DNA of 12,215 nt from Bacteroidia bacterium (lineage in GTDB: Bacteria > Bacteroidota > Bacteroidia > Bacteroidales > Azobacteroidaceae): contig BNTW01000081.1 in NCBI GenBank assembly GCA_025996895.1, positions 1-12,215 of the forward strand, in the 5' to 3' direction. Shown here piece by piece: positions 8,252 to 12,215 of this stretch. Both the position numbers and the translations under genes were made by a program. Within the stretch, counting starts at the first letter, position 1, and each line of letters begins with the position of its first letter. Under the pieces are notes generated by a model that was not told where the DNA came from, made no database searches, and worked only from the letters and a program-made list of their open reading frames with translations.

Positions 8252-8282
8252 CAAATATAAAATATTTATTTTTAATACGCAA
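8252..8282 (-). promoter_or_regulatory. leftward promoter with -33 and -7 elements (right copy of the 28-bp repeat)
   Basis: Read leftward, TTG (8282-8280), a 20-nt spacer and TATATTTG (8259-8252) match the Bacteroidota -33/-7 promoter arrangement in both sequence and spacing. This is the best promoter match in the window. Transcription would start near 8245, run through the small frame at 8221-8111 and meet the hairpin at 8130-8106, giving a transcript of about 140-150 nt. Read-through would reach the HHH gene at 7967. The element coincides with the right copy (8255-8282) of a 28-bp direct repeat. Confidence 0.55.
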
Positions 8283-8293
8283 TATTTCCAGTC

Positions 8294-8330
8294 TCCGGCA
8301 TTGCGAAGGCGGACAACAATCTGTCAATGC
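8294..8330. repeat. degenerate 'CATTGCGAAGG...CAATCTG' dispersed repeat
   Basis: GGCATTGCGAAGGCGG followed by ACAACAATCTGTCAATGC resembles a short repeat family of the general form CATTGCGA...CAATCTG that I recall from many bacterial genomes, where it yields spurious peptides such as R-H-C-E-G-G. GCATTG and CAATGC at its ends form a weak inverted pair. It is probably a non-coding repeat remnant; only one copy is in the window. Confidence 0.4.
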
Positions 8331-8352
8331 GGGATTGACCCACAATCCCCTG

Positions 8353-8446
8353 TTTCCCCCCAACCCCCTAAAGGGGGAGAAAAATCCCTTGCAAAATTGT
8401 GCGCTGCCACTCCCTCCCCTTCAGGGGAGGGTTGGGGTGGGGTTTT
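8353..8446. repeat. REP-like hairpin pair (intergenic copy)
   Basis: Two GC-rich hairpins face each other across a spacer. The left one has CCCCCT-AA-AGGGGG (8364-8377), flanked on its left by CCCCCCAA. The right one has CCCTCCCCT-TC-AGGGGAGGG (8412-8431), flanked on its right by TTGGGGTGGGG. The left hairpin with its flank is essentially the inverse of the right one, so this is a head-to-head REP doublet with centres 51 bp apart. A second doublet of the same design lies at 8915-9010. Such elements are commonly spread by REP-associated (RAYT) transposases; none is in view. It sits about 40 bp before the giant gene and could affect its expression or stop upstream transcription. Confidence 0.75.
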
Positions 8447-8485
8447 CTCAACTCATAACTTATAATTCATAACTCAAAAAAAAGT

Positions 8486-11400
8486 ATGCGAACATTTAAA
8501 TTTTTGACATTGTTTTTTCTGCTTCTTCCCTCTGGTGTTTTTGCCCAAACAATGGAGCAACGCCTGCCGTTTGACACAAACACAACGTGGAATAATGTAG
8601 AGACGCGGCATGCCACGTCTCTACAATCCGATAACGACTTTTTGTCGCAAAGCAATCTGTTTTATCGCGAAAATCTTTCTGCCTTTGGTGAATCTTCATC
8701 GTTCAATCCTTCCGGCGATTTCCTGACCAATCTTTTCGGCAGCACCCGGCAATCCGACCCGCCGGGACAACAGGGCGGCAATCCGTCTTTGCAAGGCAAT
8801 CCCAATTCCGGCGTACCGCTGGGAAATGGAGTTTATTTTTTACTGATTACTTCCGTGCTTTATTTCACAATTTTATTGATAAAAAAACAACTGCTCAAAA
8901 TGAAAACAACAATACACCCCTCTAAATCTCCCCTGAAGGGGAGACTTTGGCTGACGCACAACCATGAAAATTCGCAGGCTCTCAAAGCCCCCTTCAGGGG
9001 GTTGGGGGGTAAACTATTCCTATTTATTGCTTTGTTTGCTGTATGTCATGCACAAGCAGCCAATATTACAGTCAATTACAACGCGCTGAGGCTTGCCGAT
9101 ACGGACAATGCTATTGAGTTAAAAGCCATTACAGCGATACCGACCGAATGTATCAAAGGCCTGCCAATCATTACCACTAACCCTACGCAGGGAACGGCCG
9201 TCGCTCACAAAGGAGGCGTTTCTTACACCAACACTTCACCGGCGGATTATGTAGGAATAGACAATTTAGAATTTACACTAAACTGCGACGGCGATGTTTA
9301 TACCGTAACAGTAACTATATCCATTTTACCCAAGCCGAACGACATTCTAAGTTCCAGCTGCTTTGTACCGGTAACAGGAACAGCATGGAAAATGAAAGAA
9401 AGTTCCTCGCCGGGAGAGGTTTGTATTTACACTCCCGCTTTAGTGGGAGATATGGATGGTGATGGAAAACCTGAAATCGTTACAGCTTATAAAGGAATGA
9501 CGGTACAAGATCCAATACCAGGGATGAATCATACTTGGTCAGGACAAAATTTAAGCGTATTCAGGGGAACAGACCGCTCAAGAATTGATTTTCCAACTCA
9601 AGCCGAGTTTTGCTATTATATGCCGGGATTAATGGCCATTGGAAAAACAAAAATTGAGACTTTTCCCAGTTCGGGTATTGAACAAGACTCGGCAATGATC
9701 GTGGTTGCCGAAGCCGACAATTATTTGAAAGCGTATAATATGACCGGAACCCGGATATGGACATCTTCAGCTAAATGGACAAATGTGGATCCGGGCAACA
9801 CTGGCGCTCTTATCCATGGTACTTCAGTTAATTTTGCCGATTTCAACAATGACGGATATGCAGAAATATACACAAGTAATCAACTGTTTGATGCAGCGAC
9901 AGGCGTCCTGCTTTCTCAAGGAACAGGAAATAATGGAAACAGTCCTTCTCCTAGCTTTCCGGGAACGGTAACTATAGCAGCCGATGTCTATGGCGACAGC
10001 CGGTTGGAATTAATTGCAGGCAACCAAATCTACGAAGTAGCTCAAAATTTATCTTCCATGACCGTAGTACAGCAATGGATACCGGATTCGTTGAAGTGTA
10101 TAGACAAGCCAAGTGAAACCTTTGTGTTGGACGGTTATACACAGGTAGCAGATATTGATAATGACGGTCATTTGGATATTATTGTGGAAAATTACACATC
10201 AGCAAAGAATGTCTTTATTTATGTTTGGAGTCCTTTCAAAGGAAAAATGTTAGCTCAAAAAATAATTCCGACAAGCACTTCCATAGGGATTCCTTTTATT
10301 GGTGACATTGATGGAGATGGAAAAGTTGAAATTCTGTTTATTGCAGGTACAGGAGATTCTGCTACTTGGTTCATATATGCTTACAAATATGCAGAAGGAA
10401 ATCCGCTATTACAGCTCTTTTGGAAACTAAGCCATGCCGATGGCTCTTTAAATACCGGACTTACCTTATTCGATTTTAATCAGGACGGAATTGCTGAAAT
10501 TGTTTATCGAGATGAAAATAATTTACGGATTATCAACGGCAGCGGTAAAAACGGCAGTACCATTAATCCGACTACCAAAGTATTGACTAATTATGATTTA
10601 GTAACACCTATTGCCTGTACTTCGAACACAGGCTATGACCTTCCAATCATAGCAGACATTGATGGAGACGGTGAAGCAGAAATCTTAATCGGAGGTAATC
10701 CGGCAGGAAAAGGACATAATGGTGCCTTGCGCATTTTCAAGTCCAACGGCTTTGCCTGGGCACCCGCCCGTCCGGTCTGGAATCAATACATGTACAACGC
10801 CGTCAATGTAAATAACGATTTAACCATTCCCAAGTACCAACTCAATCCGGCGACCGTCTTTCCCGGACACGACCGGATTTTGGGAACTGCCGACGATGTT
10901 CGTCCGTACAATGCGTTTCTGCAACAGCAGACAACAATCAATCAATACGGCGTCCCGTTTATTCCCGCGCCCGATTTGGGCTATGCTTCAGACTATACCA
11001 TAGGGTATAATACGGCACAGGACAGCATGTTAATCACTTTCAAAGTTACCAACACCGGCGAAGCACCCATGGCAAGCGGAGTATCGGTGGTGCTATATAA
11101 GGAGAGTGTCAGTCCGGCCAACAAGATAGATTCAACAGGATATAATTCGGTTATCAACGTCGGCGATACGGTGCAAATCGTGGTCGGATACCCGGTTGCC
11201 TTACTGTCGAGTTTGAAAAATGTCATTATTTCATTAAACGACAACGGAACGGGAAGCGGATTTATCCTGCCCGAATGTAATACGGAAAATAACAGGGTCA
11301 GGATTTCCTTTTATGATGATTATTATGGATTGGCCTACAATCCTGCACCCAGTCCGGTTGTGTTTGATATTTTGGCAAACGATATGAGCAACACCGGCGC

Positions 11401-12215
11401 AACAATCCTGAACTTCACAGTTTTGCCGACTTCCTCGGCAGGCTCAACAGTAGCGATTAAACCATCCGGTGCAAGTGGTCGCGACAGTTTGATTTATACA
11501 CCGCCGGTCGATTTCTTCGGAGTAGATACGGTCTCCTATTCGGCAGTCGGGCAAGATGCTGGCTTTGAAACAGTCAATACCATAGCCAAAGTATATATCT
11601 ATATCTTTGAAGATTCCACCTGGGTTTGTCCTCCGGGCGAAGACGAAGTCAATATCCGGATTGTGGACAGGAAAAACGAGGTGACAGTCGATTTCTTCTA
11701 TCCGGGTACAAGCAATCCGGCCAATATCCTGCCGGTCGATGTTCCGTTGGTTACACCGGTTTCCTTGCGCGCCGAAGTAACTTTTGAAGCCTTCGACATG
11801 GTTTCGACATCCGCTTTCAACAACAGCGATATTCCGGTCGATTACAAGCTGATTTTTGTTCCGGAACTGATGTTTTGGACGCAAACGGCTACCGACCACA
11901 ACTGGAACAATACGGATAACTGGTTGGATGAATACGGCAATCAGTTGGGTGCTGTACCTGCACCCTGTACAACCGTGCATATTCCGGGAAATGCCGCTTA
12001 TTATCCGGTATTGGACTCAATCAATACCCTCCGAGACCACCGCTACGGCGACCCGGTTTGCGACAGTATCATCTTCCATTTCGGCGGTGAAGTGGCTCAA
12101 TTAAATTACTTGACATATAATAAAGCCTTTGTACAATACAATGTCGGCTATTATGACGACCCTGCCAATTACGACGCCGTACCGGTCAATGGCGATGTCC
12201 TGAACGGAAATCTGC
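8486..12215 (+). CDS. giant exported FG-GAP/Ig-like repeat protein, in-frame fusion of two modules (3' end outside window)
   Basis: The frame is open for at least 1243 codons. Module A (1-138): signal peptide ending F-A-Q near residue 21, a polar Gly/Asn/Pro linker, then VPLGNG (110-115), a hydrophobic helix (116-132) and Lys-Lys. This layout resembles Bacteroidota C-terminal sorting/anchor signals of the PID-CTERM kind. Module B starts at Met139 (ATG 8900): a REP-encoded insert, a second signal-peptide core (about 176-191, ending A-Q-A), an Ig-like domain (about 192-287), then a propeller with FG-GAP calcium motifs D-x-D/N-x-D-G at residues 322, 452, 556, 607, 663 and 724 and a degenerate one at 500 (DVYGDSRLEL). 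Next come a segment with the phrase PVWNQYMYNAVNVN, a CARDB-like region, an Ig-like domain (about 946-1020, with FDILAND and YTPPVDFFGVDTVSY) and NWNNTDNWLDEYG (1139 on). It is probably a surface or secreted adhesin-like protein. A type IX secretion signal would lie beyond the window. Alternatively only Met139 onward is the mature gene. Confidence 0.8.
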   Translation, partial: MRTFKFLTLFFLLLPSGVFAQTMEQRLPFDTNTTWNNVETRHATSLQSDNDFLSQSNLFYRENLSAFGESSSFNPSGDFLTNLFGSTRQSDPPGQQGGNPSLQGNPNSGVPLGNGVYFLLITSVLYFTILLIKKQLLKMKTTIHPSKSPLKGRLWLTHNHENSQALKAPFRGLGGKLFLFIALFAVCHAQAANITVNYNALRLADTDNAIELKAITAIPTECIKGLPIITTNPTQGTAVAHKGGVSYTNTSPADYVGIDNLEFTLNCDGDVYTVTVTISILPKPNDILSSSCFVPVTGTAWKMKESSSPGEVCIYTPALVGDMDGDGKPEIVTAYKGMTVQDPIPGMNHTWSGQNLSVFRGTDRSRIDFPTQAEFCYYMPGLMAIGKTKIETFPSSGIEQDSAMIVVAEADNYLKAYNMTGTRIWTSSAKWTNVDPGNTGALIHGTSVNFADFNNDGYAEIYTSNQLFDAATGVLLSQGTGNNGNSPSPSFPGTVTIAADVYGDSRLELIAGNQIYEVAQNLSSMTVVQQWIPDSLKCIDKPSETFVLDGYTQVADIDNDGHLDIIVENYTSAKNVFIYVWSPFKGKMLAQKIIPTSTSIGIPFIGDIDGDGKVEILFIAGTGDSATWFIYAYKYAEGNPLLQLFWKLSHADGSLNTGLTLFDFNQDGIAEIVYRDENNLRIINGSGKNGSTINPTTKVLTNYDLVTPIACTSNTGYDLPIIADIDGDGEAEILIGGNPAGKGHNGALRIFKSNGFAWAPARPVWNQYMYNAVNVNNDLTIPKYQLNPATVFPGHDRILGTADDVRPYNAFLQQQTTINQYGVPFIPAPDLGYASDYTIGYNTAQDSMLITFKVTNTGEAPMASGVSVVLYKESVSPANKIDSTGYNSVINVGDTVQIVVGYPVALLSSLKNVIISLNDNGTGSGFILPECNTENNRVRISFYDDYYGLAYNPAPSPVVFDILANDMSNTGATILNFTVLPTSSAGSTVAIKPSGASGRDSLIYTPPVDFFGVDTVSYSAVGQDAGFETVNTIAKVYIYIFEDSTWVCPPGEDEVNIRIVDRKNEVTVDFFYPGTSNPANILPVDVPLVTPVSLRAEVTFEAFDMVSTSAFNNSDIPVDYKLIFVPELMFWTQTATDHNWNNTDNWLDEYGNQLGAVPAPCTTVHIPGNAAYYPVLDSINTLRDHRYGDPVCDSIIFHFGGEVAQLNYLTYNKAFVQYNVGYYDDPANYDAVPVNGDVLNGNL
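8596..8625. repeat. 30-bp palindrome inside the coding sequence
   Basis: TGTAGAGACGCGGCA followed by TGCCACGTCTCTACA pairs with itself at 14 of 15 positions; the single mismatch is C8606 against A8615. It is read in frame as V-E-T-R-H-A-T-S-L-Q (codons 38-47), between the signal peptide and the anchor of module A. I recall palindromes of the form GTAGAGACG...CGTCTCTAC as dispersed repeats in cyanobacteria and Bacteroidota. Insertion into the gene is inferred, favoured by the sharp change from surrounding polar codons. Confidence 0.7.
8915..9010. repeat. REP-like hairpin pair translated in frame inside a signal peptide
   Basis: The left hairpin is TCTCCCCT-GA-AGGGGAGA (8927-8944, 8-bp stem). 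The right one is CCCCCT-TC-AGGGGG (8988-9001), followed by TTGGGGGG. The doublet matches the intergenic one at 8353-8446 in design and in its flanking C- and G-runs. It spans 96 bp, exactly 32 codons, and is read as H-P-S-K-S-P-L-K-G-R through A-P-F-R-G-L-G-G. It lies between M-K-T-T-I (from ATG 8900) and K-L-F-L-F-I-A-L-F-A, splitting what would be an ordinary signal peptide into its charged start and hydrophobic core. Confidence 0.75.

Larger units (their letters stand above)
7968..8485. other. 518-bp repeat-filled intergenic region between divergent genes
   Basis: The HHH gene leaves leftward from 7967 and the giant gene leaves rightward from 8486. Between them lie a possible HHH promoter (8032-8039), a candidate small leftward transcription unit (8106-8282), a degenerate repeat (8294-8330) and a REP-like doublet (8353-8446). 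Just ahead of the giant gene is the short repetitive tract AACTCATAACTTATAATTC and its continuation (8449-8476). No clear TAnnTTTG promoter was found directly upstream of 8486. A rightward open frame spanning 8029-8472 is made of these repeats and does not look like a protein. Confidence 0.6.

Noticed and set aside
8029..8472. Rightward 147-codon open frame in the intergenic region
   Set aside because: Its translation is built from the repeats (duplicated 28-mer, CATTGCGAAGG repeat, REP doublet), with low-complexity stretches and no domain. It also runs antisense to the better-supported small leftward unit.
8353..9010. Possible CRISPR array from recurring hairpins
   Set aside because: There are only two doublets, about 500 bp apart, with no regular spacers and no cas genes. 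REP-like elements explain them better.
11444..11980. Leftward 178-codon open frame within the giant gene
   Set aside because: It is antisense to Ig-like repeats of the rightward frame, has no signal peptide or motif, and is explained by biased codon use on the other strand.

Overview
The window looks like a Bacteroidota chromosome, most likely Bacteroidales. Four things point there: TAnnTTTG-type -7 promoter motifs, no Shine-Dalgarno sequences ahead of starts, a membrane-anchored helix-hairpin-helix protein with the N-terminus typical of this phylum, and large exported proteins built from FG-GAP/VCBS and Ig-like modules. No rRNA, tRNA, CRISPR array or intact transposase gene was seen.

Layout. 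(1) Positions 1-3908 are visibly AT-rich and read rightward: a possible 3' end of an upstream gene, a 210-residue outer-membrane beta-barrel protein, and, 5 nt later, a ~1048-residue exported RHS/YD-repeat-like protein. These look like one operon of cell-surface proteins. A long stem-loop follows. (2) Positions 4087-7239 hold a much more GC-rich gene for an exported family GH38 alpha-mannosidase, with its zinc ligands and nucleophile visible and its own -7 promoter element. (3) On the opposite strand, 7236-7967 encodes a ComEA-like HHH protein whose stop codon overlaps the mannosidase stop. (4) Positions 7968-8485 are an intergenic region with no convincing conventional gene but many repeats: a duplicated promoter-like 28-mer, a possible 36-codon leftward gene ending in a terminator-like hairpin, a degenerate 'CATTGCGAAGG' repeat and a pair of GC-rich REP-like hairpins. 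(5) From 8486 to the window end, one uninterrupted rightward frame encodes a very large exported protein that is cut off by the window.

The last frame is the most unusual part. It reads as two exported proteins joined in frame. The first ~138 codons form a complete-looking small protein: signal peptide, low-complexity linker, P-L-G-x-G motif, hydrophobic helix and Lys-Lys. Then come a Met, a REP-like hairpin pair read as protein, a second signal-peptide core, an Ig-like domain, a FG-GAP beta-propeller and further Ig-like domains. The first half also carries a 30-bp palindrome translated in frame. Three kinds of palindromic repeat therefore sit within about 730 bp, two of them inside coding sequence.

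Together the genes suggest an envelope and glycan-related neighbourhood (barrel, surface RHS protein, secreted glycosidase, large adhesin-like protein). A shared pathway cannot be shown from this window. Composition and percentage statements are by eye, and family assignments rest on recognised motifs, not on searches.
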